Assembly (NCBI RefSeq): GCF_963422355.1
Contig: NC_085093.1
Coordinates: forward strand, 231,561-295,560
From: Corticium candelabrum
Taxonomy: Eukaryota > Porifera > Homoscleromorpha > Homosclerophorida > Plakinidae
Direction: 5' to 3'
Length of the DNA: 64,000 nucleotides
Shown here: positions 25,998 to 38,216 of the stretch, one piece after another
Position numbering within the stretch: position 1 is the stretch's first letter
How the letters are laid out: every line of letters starts with the position of its first letter
Notes under the pieces: model-generated
Told to the model about the DNA's origin: nothing
Seen by the model: only the letters and a program-made list of their open reading frames with translations
Database searches by the model: none
Made by a program: the position numbers and the translations under genes

Positions 25998-28900
25998 ATG
26001 CAAAACGCAGCTTGGAGGTAACATTTTTTCTATTTCATGTACGTATTTAAGCGATGTGTTTTGTTTAGCCACATGGGGTTCCAACAGGGAACGGCTCTGT
26101 ACGGCACCACATACAACCAAATGCAAACACAATACCCTTACTACAGCTACGCGTCGTCGGCAGCACCGCAGTGAGTAATAGCTTTTGAATGACAGTGTGT
26201 CATCAAAGTTTACGTTTTCCCTGCCGTTTACGACGCGCTGGCATGCGTTTAGTGAGACGTCGCTCTGTATGCGTTTGTCATTGTCGAGGACCTTCTGTGT
26301 ACTTGCTGTACGCGTCCGTGTGTCTCTGTCTGTCTGTCTGTTTGTTTGTCTGTGTCTCTGTGACTATCTCTCTGTCTGTCTGTCTTGTCTGGTTGATTTG
26401 ATTGATTGAGACTTTATTTTACGACGGGAATCCCTGGACACAGTGGCTGATCTTCCGGGAACCGTGCTTACAAGAAACAATTTACACTATTAATTACACT
26501 AAATCTAATCAAGCATACAGATATAGTTCCTTAGACTATATCTAAACACTACTCTATTTGAAATCGTTCTCAATGAGGAAGGGAGCGAGTTCCAGAAACA
26601 CTGGACCCGATAGAAGAAGGTACGGCACAGGGCTTCAGTGTGCAGCGGTGAGAGGATGACTCCTGACGCTGAGAGACGCGTACCATACGTGCTGCTGATG
26701 TCCGACTTATTGAATCGAAAACAAATTTCTCTGGGAGCCAGCAAATAGAAACCGCGATGAGCTAGAGATCCTAAGTAGAAAGCATGACGTGTCTTGCAGG
26801 TGCTCAGGCCATATTTTTCAAGGATAGGTGAAATATCACCAGTGGGCTCCCTACCACGACGACCATCGAGGACTCGTAGACATCGCTTTTCAATTCTCTG
26901 AAGCTTAGCCGAAATACCAGTAGAACCATCATTCCAAATAGAAGAACAGTAGTCAAGATCCGGTTGAATAATCGATCGCACAAACGCCACATGACCAGGA
27001 ACATTGAATAGTTTGAATGACCTGTATAAAACACCTAATTTTCGTGCAACTTTCTTCACAGCAGAACTCAAATGGTGACGCCAATTCAGATTGCGATCGA
27101 AAATAACACCCAGATATTTTGCAGAGTCTACTGGTTTGAGAGCAACGTCATCCACAGTAATTGATAAAGAAGAACGATTAATTGTATCACGAAATTTTCG
27201 AAATAGAAGCAATTTTGATTTCTTTCCATTTAGCATCATCAAATTGTCTCTGAACCAGGCTGATAATAAGTTAACATCAATTTGAAGAACAGACAACACA
27301 TCATTATAGGAATTACCAGATATAGAAAGACAGGTGTCATCAGCATATGAAATGACTGAAGAACGTAAATCACCCAAAGGAAGGTCACTTGTGTAGAAAT
27401 TGAATAATAGTGGCCCAAGTTTTGAACCTTGCGGAACTCCTCTCAAGCAGCGAGACCGAAATGACTTCACTTCTCCAACTTGGACAAACTGCCAATGATC
27501 CAATAGATAATTTGACAGCCACTTATGAACATTACCTACCACCCCACATTTGGCGAACTTTCTAAGGAGACACTGATGGTTCACAGTGTCAAAAGCCTTA
27601 CGCAAGTCAAGAAAGACTACACCAGAGCAACGGTAATTATCCTTTGCTTCTAGGAGGTTATCTGCTAGGATTCCCACAGCATCCTGGGTAGATCTGTCTT
27701 TCCTGAAACGACACTGTGACTCCGGAATGAGCGAGTTAGATTCCAAAAATGAATTCAGTTGACAGAAAACAAAGTGGTCCAATAACTTGGAAACGGATGC
27801 TAGTAACGATACCGGGCGATAATTAACGGGGTCACTTCTGTCACCAGACTTGAAAACCGGAGTGACCCTTGAACAATTCCAGTCATTAGGGACCTTCCCA
27901 GTGGAAAGGGAGACATTAAATAGATCAGCAAGTGAGGCTGCAATTGCAGAGGCGCCCGCTTTGAGAAAACACGCTTCAATTCCATCTGCACCACAAGCCT
28001 TCTTAACGTCCAGATTCTGGAGAAGACGTAAAACATCTTGATCGCTAACGCTGAAAAAGAAGAAAGTAGATCTTCACCTGCATCGTCCCTGCCGTCTGGA
28101 GACATAGTTTGCTGCAAAGACGTTTCATCAACTGTCCCAACAACAGAACCAAATTGCTGCCCTAAAGACACAACGAATGGACTTGGAGGAGAGCGCTCTC
28201 TGCCCCGACCCACAAGGTCATTTACCACCTTCCAGAAGCGATGAGGCTGGCTATGGAGCGATGTAAGCGTCATGCGGAAATATTCAGCTTTTGCCTTCCG
28301 TAAAGAGTACTTGACCCTATTTCGACATTGCTTGTATTCTCTTTCAAAGAGTAGTCGTTCCTCAAGTGAGCGTTTGCTTGAAATAGACGCTCGATGACAA
28401 AAGTCTCTTTTACGGATAAGCTTGATAGTAGAGTTGTTCATCCAAGGCAATAGAGTAAACTTTCTTTGACGATGACTTTTAATTGGAAAGTGGTCGTCCA
28501 CCACATTCATGAAAATTGACTTCCACGTGTCCCATTTATCATTAATATCCGTAAAAGCAGATACTAGAGACCAAGGCTCTTTATAAAGAGCATCAATAAA
28601 TAATGTGACTTATTGTCAGGCATTGAACGATAACGACGGTCTAAAGGGCAAAGTGAACAGGAGGGGGGAAGTCTGGTACAGCCAATGATGTTGTGATCTG
28701 CCTCCCTGCCTGTACAGTAGTCTTGCGCAGCCAGCCCTTCCCCCCTTTTGACTCTGTTGACTTCCTCTCCCGCCAATGGAATTCAAAAGGGCGGAGTGTC
28801 TGGCTGCCTCTCTGTGTGTCTACCTGTTTGTCTGTCTGTATGTCTGTTTGTCCAATCTCACTAAAACAGCTCAGGTTGTCAGAAACGCCCTTTTGCATTT

Positions 28901-31565
28901 ACCACCAATTTATCAATGACATGCTGACGTTTATTGTTTATGATATGTATTTAGCCTGTCTGGTATTTATCTTTGCAGGCCTCCTGGTTCTTATTCCTAT
29001 CCACAGTATCCATACCCTTTTATGCCCCAATCCATGCCTGGTTTTCCTATGCCTTTTGCACCATCTTTCCAGTCCCAGTTGACTGTGCAGGAGCCTCAGT
29101 TGACAGCCCTTGTTGAAGAACAGCCTCTTCCTCCTGGGGTCGACCCAGTCAAACCTCCAATGAAAACAGACGAGAGGGTAGCAAACGGTCAACATGGAAT
29201 GGATGTTGGTGAGAAGTATAAGAAAGATGTTGGTAGTGATGGGAGTGATGTCATGGAAGGGAAGAGTGTAGTCGGTAAGGAGGTAGACAAGAAGGACAAG
29301 GTAAAAGGCAAAGGTTCACAACAGGAAGAACAGCAGCAACACAAGTAAGATATGTCTCGCAGTTTGATCTGTTTGACTTGCTTGTCACATTTTATTTGTC
29401 GGTCTGTCTGTCGGTCTGTCTGTCTGCCTGTCTATCTTATTGTGTGCTAGTCTCTTCTTCTGATGTCAGTGAAACAGATTTAGTTTTATTTTGGTGGCAA
29501 TTGAAGGTGTGTTTTGCTATGATTGTATGTTGTTTCATGTGACTACAAATTTTGTAACACTACTAAAGTAGTCTGCAATTGTCAAAGCAACAAGATTTAT
29601 CAGATAAGGGATGAGGTTGCTCATGGTTACACAACATCAGGTTTCCATAGAATTGTAGTGTGTCAGAAAAATTGATTGCTTTTGTGTTGGCTGTTGCAGT
29701 TGGGTGTGTTTTTATTTGACCACGTTTTGCATCACCACTAAAATAGTCTGTAATTGGCAAACTAATTTATCACATATGGGATGTAGATGTCACTCAGTTA
29801 CCCAATGTTAAGTTCTTGTATCATTGTAGTGAGTCAGAAACAGCAATTGCTTTCATGTTGATCTTTGGAGACGGGTCTGTTTTCATGGTTTGTTTTCATC
29901 AAGACCCCGGCCCGGTAATTATACAAACACGAATTCGACTGTTCTGGCGAAAAATTCTTTTTTCATGAATGTTGGTCATTGTGATTGGCTTTTTGTCTAT
30001 TGTCTGTGGTTACCATGTGCAACTAAAAGCGAATACTGTTTGATGATTGGTCCATTTGACTGGAGCAGAGTTGTGGCATATTCTTGAGATTGACAGCACA
30101 TACTGTAGTTGTTGTGTAGTTGTAAAGATTGGAATCAATTCAATCCCTTTTGAGTTCGTTATTCACTCAGTCTGAGTCACGTGACTTATAATGTTCTGTT
30201 TCTTATGGCTTGTAGCTGTAATTTGAAGTTACCGACATTTTGTTCTAATAATCTGTCTCTGTGTAGACAAAAAAATGAAGGTTTTCCACCTGCTCTTAAG
30301 TGAGTATTGCATGTTTTGTTATATATTTGTGGCTGTGGTTTGAACGCAGGTAATGTGATTGTTGTGTGTAGTGAGTATGTGCTGCGTTGTTTCCAAAGTT
30401 GTGTGAGTGAATCCGAAAAGAACCAGATGGAAGGTTATCTGAAAAAGCTGCTGTCAGATGCTTTTAATAGTGGATCAGCATGGTTGAAAGACTGGACTAA
30501 AGAGTCGTTGCCACAGTAGGTGTACCATGTGTTATACTGCTATGCATTTACACACAATAGTCTAATGTATGAGAGATGCATCCCTCCAATACAATGATCT
30601 AGGAGGTGTTGCATGACTATCGATTGTGTTAAAGCAAATTTCTTATGAGGTGTTTTGTTTGTTGTAGACTCAAGAAAGGACAGAAAAAGAAATCTCGTTG
30701 GGCAACTCCACCACCTTCTGCATTGTCATTGCCATCATCTTCATTATCAGGTGGCTTTGTTTCATCAGGTCGTGGCTTTGTGAAAGTTCCTCCAGCGGGG
30801 AGAGGGAAGGTCTTTTCTCAGGGCCGGGGTTTGGGAGTAGTTCCAGGTGTAGGCAGTCGCGGACGTGACATCGTGAAGAGAGGCAGAGATGTAGGCAGAA
30901 GAAGTAGGTCAAGGTCATCATCATTATCAAGTGACACAAGATCTCCTTACAGGTATGAAGCATACTTTGTGTCTGTCGGTCTGTCTGTTGATTGGTCGGT
31001 TTATGTATGTATGGTATGGTATGTATGTATGTATGTATGTATGTATGTATGTTCGTCAATGCATGTTTTTTGGGAATGAGCCCAAACAACATAATAACTG
31101 GAAATTAAAGAAGTAACTTTATGTAAAACAGTTGTGCTTCTATATACTGAACTAGACTTCCATTGTGTTTCTGTAGGTCACGTAAACACTTCTATAGTTC
31201 TGATAGTGGCAGCAGAAGCAATAGTCCATCTGCTTTGCATGTCTCTCCAATAGTGAAGCCACCTCAACCAAAGAAGAAACAGAAAAGGAAACAGAAGAAA
31301 TCGAAAGTGTAAGGCAACAACAAGAAGAAAATTTTTTTGTCTTCATTTGGCTTGCTGCTCATTTACACATTAACTGTTCATAGGCAAAAGAAGTTCTCAA
31401 TGGAAAAGGATGAAGTGCAGATGAGCGAGAGGTTGAAACGGTTTGGAGACATGGTGAAACCTCAGGAGAAAAAGAAGACGAGTTTTATCGACATGATACA
31501 TCAGATGGTGAGTTTGTGTGTACATGTAAAACTAAACAACGGTTTAGTATGTGTTTGATCTTCGA

Positions 31566-31647
<82 letters not shown>

Positions 31648-33004
31648 TATAACAAACTACTAACAGAGAAAACCGGCAAATCCCAAGCAATTACATCAAC
31701 ATCTAACATTAATCTACTTTGTATCATGCGAGCATATATAATGCACAATCTAGTAAACACGTTAATAGAGTTTTGTAAAAGGCAATTAGATAAATATAAT
31801 TGTTTTAGTTTAGCTCCATTGCACACATAGGAATGTGCACAGATCAGAGCATGAACTGACATGATCATCCTTCATAGTCGAAGTTGTGAATTTGCCACTA
31901 AACTTCATAATTGTGTGCAGAATAACAGGGACATTGGTGATGATAATGATTTTGATTGGAGTCAATACGCTATTCATGGAACTTGTCAGAAATTGGACAA
32001 GCCTTATTTCCGACTGACTGCCGTAAGAATCATGACAAACTGACTGGCCATATTGTCGTGTGTCATACTCGTGTGTGTTCTGCCAGGCTCCAGATGCCTC
32101 GCTTGTGAGACCTGTTGATGTGTTGAGAAGATCCGTGCAGATGGTCAAAGACAAGTGGAATGCGAAGTCATCGTATCGATATGTTTGTGAACAGTTCAAA
32201 TCTATTAGACAGGATCTGACGGTAGGTTGTTGTAAATGCTGCACTTGCCATGTGTTGTAGAATCCATTGAATGTGATATGTGACATTTTGTACTTGTCTG
32301 TGTCTGTTTAGCGGTTTGTTATCAGAGGCCCTGAGTTTATTTTTTGTTTGCTTGTGTATTTGTTGGTCTGTCTTTCTGTTTCTTTGTTTATCCTATTGTC
32401 TTTGTGTTTGTCTGTCTATCTGTTTGCTTATCTGTTTGTTTGTTTATTTGTTGGTCTCTTTACCTGTCTGTCTGTTTATCTGTGTGTTCATTTATCTGTC
32501 TGTTTGTCTGTGTTTATTGATTTGTTTGTTTGTTAGTCTTGTTTTCATGTACCATCAGGAAACAAAGATACTTACTACAGAAGTTAATGAATTAACTGAC
32601 TGAAAGTTGTGCTGCATATGTTACAGGTTCAGTGCATTCGCGATGAGTTTACCGTCGAAGTTTATGAAACACATGCTCGTGTCGCATTGGAACAGGTACA
32701 ATAGAGAGACAAAATTCTCAATGTTTAGTGTATGTTACTTGTCTCGTCTGATTAATTAATTAACGTGGTTGTTGATGTGCAGGGTGATCGTGAGGAATTT
32801 AATCAATGTTTGACTCAATTACGAACTCTGTATAGTGAAGACATTGCAGGTAATGAAGCTGAATTTACTGCCTATTGGATTCTCTACTTGATGCTGACAA
32901 GAAACTCCGCCGGTATGTCTTTCTGTCTGTACTGTAACAATGTATGTTTTTGTGTTATGTTTCTTGTCACTGCATGTCTGTGTTTATTTATGTGTGAGTT
33001 TTGT

Positions 33005-33065
<61 letters not shown>

Positions 33066-34592
33066 GGTCTGTCTGTCTGTCTGTCTTTTTTTGCTTGTCT
33101 GTGTTGTGTGACATTATCTGTTTGTCACAACTCTGAATATCTTTTTCAGATATGAATGTCTCTCTGGCCTCGCTTAGTGATGAAATGCAATCAAATCTTG
33201 TTGTAAAACATGCTCTTGCTTTGCGTTCAGCATGGGCTCTGTCTAACTATCACAAGTTTTTCAAGCTCTACATTTCTTCTCCTCTTTTGTGTCCATTTCT
33301 GATTGATATGTTCATACAGCGAGAACGACTTCAAGCACTACGAGCAATAACCAAGTCGTATGTCAAGATGGTGCTTTTGTCTGTCTTTATTCTATGATTG
33401 ATTGATTTACTTTGTTTATGGTTCTGTATGTTTCATCTTACTCATACTCCCATGGTTGGGAAAATATATGAGTAAAGATGATGTACATGCATACAGTATA
33501 TCTATACATACGTACAATGTCATATGTATGTATATATGTATGTATGTATGGACATGTGTATGTATTTGTTAAGAAATGTTGTTATCATTCTGTGTTGCTA
33601 CACTTCCCGAAGATGGATGATTGGGGTGTTTACCCCATCTGGGCTCCCACTAACCCAGCAGGTAAACCCAGGAGGTACATGTTTTTGTGAAGTCTTTATG
33701 GTGATCACTGACTAGAGAGATGGATAGCATTACAGAGACCACACTCTAAAACAACACACTTAATGGACTAATAATCCCCAGTAAAGCAGTGAGATGTCAC
33801 AGAAATTCTCATGCTTAGTCTGGTTTGTAAGGTCTCTTGTAAGCACCAGAAGCAAACTTTGCCTCAGAGGTGCTTAGACGACTATCATGGCTGTCTAGAC
33901 GACTATCATGGCTGTCTAGACAGAAGAGACATGACTTTACGTGATAACAATACAGAGGTGGGCAGCTACTAAACTAATCAGTCCCACAACCATTTCTAAA
34001 AAGAGCTCTCAGTTATAAGTCTCATTACTCTGTCATAAGTGTTTATCTGATATAAAGCAGCTAGCAATCAAAAGATTAAACTTTGGATCATGTAGTTATC
34101 AAGTTTTGAAAAAAGTCTAGCCAGGTGCAAAGTGTTGAGCTGCTTTTTGTATGGTTTGACATCAACAAATGTTCAGCTTCTCCTTCCCCCTTAGGTATTG
34201 ATCTAATGATATTGAGAGTGTCTGTTTGTATTCCATATCACTAGATCAATACCTAAGTGAGAAGCTGCTGAACATTTGTTGATGACCATACAAAAGCATT
34301 ACTACTATGTATATTATTAATTATTATTCATTAGTATTTATTATTATTTTATTTATGCTACAATAAACTCTTTGTTGTTGTTTCTCTCGTCTAATCTCTT
34401 CATATGTTTGTCAGATTTCGACCGACCGTACCTGTCTCCTTCCTTCAGACCGAGTTGGGGTTTGATAGTGTCGACAAGTGCCGTTCATTTTTACAGGAGA
34501 ATGGCGGCATTCGCCACGGCACAGATGATAACACCCTCGATTGCAAGCTCACACACACCAACCTGCTTGCTCTCTCACAACTACAGTCCTAA
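25998..34592 (+). CDS. LENG8: LENG8 (SAC3/GANP/Thp3-family protein)
   Basis: Fourteen exons in one frame: 25998-26017, 26069-26170, 28979-29344, 30267-30299, 30372-30515, 30668-30952, 31177-31308, 31384-31507, 31921-32022, 32087-32221, 32627-32695, 32783-32912, 33150-33357, 34415-34592; 675 residues. LENG8 is a nuclear SAC3-domain protein linked to mRNA processing and retention. The N-terminus is Gln/Tyr/Pro-rich, then '[10 protein letters not shown]' and 'GSAWLKDW' motifs, an RS/KR-rich middle, and the SAC3/PCI region from '[12 protein letters not shown]' through '[33 protein letters not shown]', 'GDREEFNQC', '[21 protein letters not shown]' to the end. Intron 2 (2.8 kb) carries an antisense LINE. 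All phases agree. Confidence 0.95.
26404..28745 (-). mobile_element. CR1/jockey-like non-LTR retrotransposon, 5'-truncated
   Basis: Antisense inside LENG8 intron 2. The reverse transcriptase (about 28050-26505) has '[14 protein letters not shown]', '[13 protein letters not shown]' and 'YADDTCLS', then the usual C-terminal region with '[13 protein letters not shown]' and 'CSSIWNDG'. Upstream '[19 protein letters not shown]' (28500-28440) is the linker after the endonuclease. The frame shifts near 28050 and again near 28590, and the endonuclease is lost except perhaps 'ADHNIIG' near 28690. The 3' end shows AATAAAG followed by a short (TCAA)n tail (26411-26396), as in CR1-type elements that lack poly(A). 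Confidence 0.87.
29534..29881. repeat. Diverged 174-bp tandem duplication in LENG8 intron 3
   Basis: Copies 29534-29707 and 29708-29881 share blocks in the same order: 'ACTAAAGTAGTCTGCAATTG' versus 'ACTAAAATAGTCTGTAATTG', 'TTTATCA..TA.GGGATG', 'ATTGTAGTG.GTCAGAAA' and 'ATTGCTTT.TGTTG'. No coding potential. Confidence 0.75.
31019..31052. repeat. (ATGT)n repeat in LENG8 intron
   Basis: About eight ATGT units, with weaker flanking copies. Confidence 0.9.
31569..31639. repeat. (TA)n microsatellite in LENG8 intron
   Basis: About 35 uninterrupted TA units. It is the only long TA run in a window dominated by TG/CA. Confidence 0.97.
33007..33064. repeat. (GT)n microsatellite in LENG8 intron
   Basis: 29 GT units followed by a short (GTCT)n block. 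Confidence 0.95.
34142..34297. repeat. Long inverted repeat (hairpin) in the last LENG8 intron
   Basis: The outer arms GCTTTTTGTATGGT...CATCAACAAATGTTCAGC and their complement pair, and inner arms TTAGGTATTGATCTA and TAGATCAATACCTAA also pair, giving arms of about 65 nt with small bulges. It could be a foldback MITE or a transcribed long hairpin. Confidence 0.85.
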
Positions 34593-35021
34593 TTGTTTGA
34601 TAGTCAATATTAAAAAGCTAGAAATGACCCCTATACGACCCCTTATGAGTTCACAGTTGTGTTTATAGGTTAATCAAGCTGCAGTGCGAGAGTTCGACAA
34701 GCCAACTCTTGTGCAGAATCGAAAATCAATAACACTTCCTTACAAACTCGTAATACGTATTGTTAAGATCATTGCATAGTAATGTATCTATTTGATTGAC
34801 TCTTTTGTGAGTGGGAAGTAGAATGGTTTTATAGTGTTTGTGTACTGTGAACTGTACCGTATGAAATAGGGGTGTAGAGCTACTATAGATGGGTCAGAGA
34901 CTATGTAGGGTGTTTTTACTGTATAGCACACTGTAGTAGATTTATTATATTTATACATCGTCTACAGAGTACACTCGTTTGTATTGTTGCATAGGCTACG
35001 ACAGATTGCTGAAATTATTCG
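34593..35021. other. Short convergent intergenic region between LENG8 and the CCP110-like gene
   Basis: 430 bp between two stop codons. An open 36-codon stretch at 34669-34779 follows an acceptor-like GTTTATAG but has no matching donor, so it is not called as an exon. Confidence 0.5.
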
Positions 35022-36764
35022 CTACTTCCATGTCGCTTTTGCAGGCTTGCTCTTCGCTGAAGTCGCATTTTGTTTCGATGCCGTCGTTGTGCTTCTAGCA
35101 GTTTTTCCATTGGTCATGATTGATGCCTGCTTTTCTCTCTTTGGTGCTGACTTTGACTTTGATGATGGCTTGACTTTGTGTGATGGGACTGTCGGTGTTG
35201 CTGCTTTTATGGCTGGTTGAGGTGTGACTGGTTGCATCAGTGAATTACTCTGGAGCCTACTGAGAGGTACGAGACTCTGAGATCATTTACCATGTACATG
35301 GACTTGTACAGTGTGATACTTACTTTTGTCTACGTTCGATTGCCTTCTTTGTAGCCAGAGACAACCGCAGTGCATCTCCTGAAGTAGTGGGTGTCTACAG
35401 TCATAAGGGACATAATTGTGTGAGTGTGCTTGCATTGTGTGTATGTGTGTGTGTGTGCGCGTGTGTACTCCAACCTGACGAAGAGTTCTCTTGTGTTCCA
35501 TCTGTCTACTCTGCCGTATCAAAGCCATCTGTTCACGAGGGCCGTAAACAAAGAAAATGCTATGAACAGCAGCCCGAGCAGCATGCAACTACAGTAAACA
35601 ACTAGTGATGCCCGCAAAAAGTCAACAAAAGATCTACCAACTCCCTCAACCTGTGACTTCACTTGATCTTGAAGAACAGAGTCGTGTGTGTTTCTAGATG
35701 AAACAGGCGATGTGCTGTAAAGAAACGTTGACAAGTCCTATCACATCAAGCGACTACCAGTAGATTAAATGGCAACAACTGCGACAGCAAATTACTCTGA
35801 TTGTGGTCGCCAGTTGTTGGACCTTACTGCACATTCGTAGTTTCCTAGTAAGGTAACCTCTTGCGATAGCATACAGCCTTGCACTGCTACGTGCTGAAGC
35901 CTTTGGGTATGCTCTAAGGGCTGCCGTATGCTTGTACTGTTTGTCAGTTGATTCGTTGAGATTCAGTCGACGACGTGGACTGATGCGAGACGTTCGCACT
36001 CGATCGGGACTGAAATAGCTAGACGGGGACGTCGTCTTCTTGATCGATGTTTGAAGCGTTTGACTAGCAAGTGTATGTGTCTCTGATAGATTATAGATCG
36101 AAATGTCTCTAAATGATGACGTCATATTGGCATCAACAGGAGGTCTGCTGTCCAGGTACTCGGTTACGACAGCAACTGGACTGTTTTTCGACGAAATGAC
36201 ATTAGCAAGAGATGCGTTCGTGAAAGCATCGGTCCCTGCTGCAGATTGGTTGTGACGTGAGCTACCGCCTTTATTGCCTGGGTTTTCTTCTTGCATGAAG
36301 TTCATTCCTATTTGTCTTGTTTCATCTCTCTTTCTCTTGTCAGCCCTGCTGCAACTATCCAGTTGCTCTAACCTCTGAGCTACATAATTCAGTAGTCTCC
36401 TTCTTGACTCTTCTTTCCTCTCAGCGACTTGTTTCTCTACTAGAACAGCTCGTTCTCTAATACTCGCCATTTCGCGTCTCTCAGCGTCTGTAAGTCGTGG
36501 CGGAAGAAAAGGTTTTCCATTGTAATACAAGCAAGAGACGTAAGAACTATTTTCCTGTCCATCTATGGCACACTTGCTGCCAGACAAGCTTGTGTTTGCT
36601 CTCAATGCGATGGCGTTTGAGAGAGATTCCAGCAGTCGATGAGGACTGTCGCTTTTGCTCAAAAGATCAGCCTTAACATAACTTTTTCAGTCGCGTTAAC
36701 AGACAAATTAATTCGAGAGTCTTACTACGAAAGATTGTTGCGTAAAGCTGCTCTCAACTGACAT
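35022..36764 (-). CDS. CCP110: CCP110 (CP110)-like centriolar coiled-coil protein
   Basis: Six exons from high to low coordinate: 36764-36726, 36671-35796, 35737-35651, 35588-35475, 35394-35324, 35274-35022; 479 residues, all phases consistent. CP110 caps the distal mother centriole and blocks cilium formation until removed. The C-terminal half follows the CP110 pattern: 'LYAIARGYLTRKL...VQQLATTIR', then 'DSVLQDQVKSQLHAARAAVHSIFFVYGPREQMALI' split over two exons, 'LATKKAIERRQK', and a Lys/Ser/Pro-rich basic tail. An early coiled-coil stretch (about 36500-36380) contains 'AERREMASIRERAVLVEKQ'. It is shorter than vertebrate CP110 because the long disordered N-terminal half is reduced. Identity rests on the C-terminal region. 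Confidence 0.78.
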
Positions 36765-37709
36765 GATTTCGACGTTACCGCGCACCCGCTGATTAGGGTC
36801 CCGGATAATTTGCCTTGGATACACCGTTAGAGCAGTTTAAATTTCGGTCTTTTGTTTTACAATTCTGTCATATTTTAACAATTTTTACACTAGTTTTATT
36901 TTTAAATTTAATTTTGTCACTACAAAGTAAGCTTTTAGTTAGAAATAAATTTGATTGCTACTAAGTGAATGGACAAGCGCGCGTTTCCCTTGGTTACCTT
37001 TTAAGCTCTAGCATAAAGTTGACTTCTCATGTCTGTATAGGTTTAGTCCGGCGCCAACATAGCGCCAATTAAAATCAGGCCTCTACGGATTTAATTACGT
37101 GTAATCCTAACCCTAGGCCTATTTTAATTGGCGCTACACGAGTCTGGGAGGCAGAGGCTAATCTTCAGTCCGTAGCCCCGTATATAGCAGAGGGAATTAT
37201 TTGGCTCGGACAGGCTGAGCCTATGTAGGACATTCTTGTAGTGCTTTCCCTACTGCAGCCATTTTGCATGTAATTTTTGATATAGCTAAGTTCCAAAGGA
37301 GAAATGGTGTTAAAGGCACCTGAGGTTTTCTCTGGATAAAGCATGCTAGGAGGCACCTAAGTTCACGAAATTAACAGTTCCACCATTGAAAAGGCCATCA
37401 CGTGCTAAGAGGCAAGGTTTACACTATCATATACGCGTACTGATGAATGTTTTGTCCAATCATGTCCCAACACAGGTGCAGTATGTAGTCGGACAAACAA
37501 CACATTTGGTGGGACATTGTACTATGTCCTACCGTTATTTTCCACACTGTATAGGCTCTGCATTTGTCATATCAAGATAGTTAGCAAGAGAGATCGCAAT
37601 CCCATGATTAATAAATTGCTGCTTATTTGGCATTTTGTGTATTCATCAAGAAACTAACTTGCTGTTTAGTGTTTTGTTGTACATTCACTAAGAAACTAAA
37701 TCAAACAGC
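36765..37709. other. Intergenic region between CCP110-like and CEP20 genes
   Basis: No coding signal. Holds the CCP110 promoter side and the CEP20 3' UTR. It contains the inverted repeat at 37061-37135 and nothing else I can name. Confidence 0.55.
37061..37135. repeat. Inverted repeat, possible MITE
   Basis: AGCGCCAATTAAAATCAGGCCT (37061-37082) and AGGCCTATTTTAATTGGCGCT (37115-37135) are complementary apart from one extra base, around a 32-bp loop. No clear target duplication. Confidence 0.8.
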
Positions 37710-38216
37710 TTATGGCGCTGTTCTACCGTTTACAAGCAGACTTCCCGGTCTGGCTACATTCAACTCTTCAGTCTCTTGCAAAGTCTCGACTTCATTCTGA
37801 TCCATTCTCGTTTGCCTCTGCTGTCCTAACGCTGCAGAATGACGACTTTCGTATACTCTCTTCCTTCCACTCATAAAATGAGACAAAATTCCATAGAGCA
37901 GTGGCACAGATGAGCTCGATTCGTCTTGAGACAAATTCAGTTCATTGGCTAAAAATTGACGGTCGAGTGCCTCTCTAGGTTGTCCTGTTTCTGACATCAG
38001 GACCGAACAGGTGTATCTGTATCGGTTGAATTCCAAGTATTCTCTGATCAGTTCGTTTATTATCATGTTCTCGTTTGAAAGAGGAGGACGCTCTTCGCTC
38101 TGTTCGTCCAATGCGTTGAATACTTCTGCACGCACACGAGCTCGAATCTGGCCGAGTACGCCTCTACTTTCCAACGTCTCCTTCAATACACTTTTCAAGT
38201 CTCCCACCGTCGCCAT
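37710..38216 (-). CDS. CEP20: CEP20 / FOPNL (FOR20), LisH-containing centriolar-satellite protein
   Basis: Single coding exon, 168 residues. CEP20 is a small FOP-related protein of basal bodies and pericentriolar satellites needed for ciliogenesis. The start MATVGDLKSVLKETLESRGVL matches the family N-terminus, so I use the Met at 38216 and not the upstream one at 38294. The LisH dimerisation motif follows ('NELIREYLEFNRYRYTCSVLMSETG', about residues 50-75), then 'LDRQFLANELNL' and 'LLYGILSHF'. The C-terminus is polar and variable. It shares its strand with the CCP110-like gene and is divergent from RPL38 with 207 bp between start codons. Confidence 0.93.
   Translation of the reverse strand: MATVGDLKSVLKETLESRGVLGQIRARVRAEVFNALDEQSEERPPLSNENMIINELIREYLEFNRYRYTCSVLMSETGQPREALDRQFLANELNLSQDESSSSVPLLYGILSHFMSGRKRVYESRHSAALGQQRQTRMDQNEVETLQETEELNVARPGSLLVNGRTAP

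Noticed and set aside
35022-35237. Plus-strand open frame 34984-35220 with membrane-like character
   Set aside because: It is the antisense shadow of the Lys/Ser-rich last exon of the CCP110-like gene.
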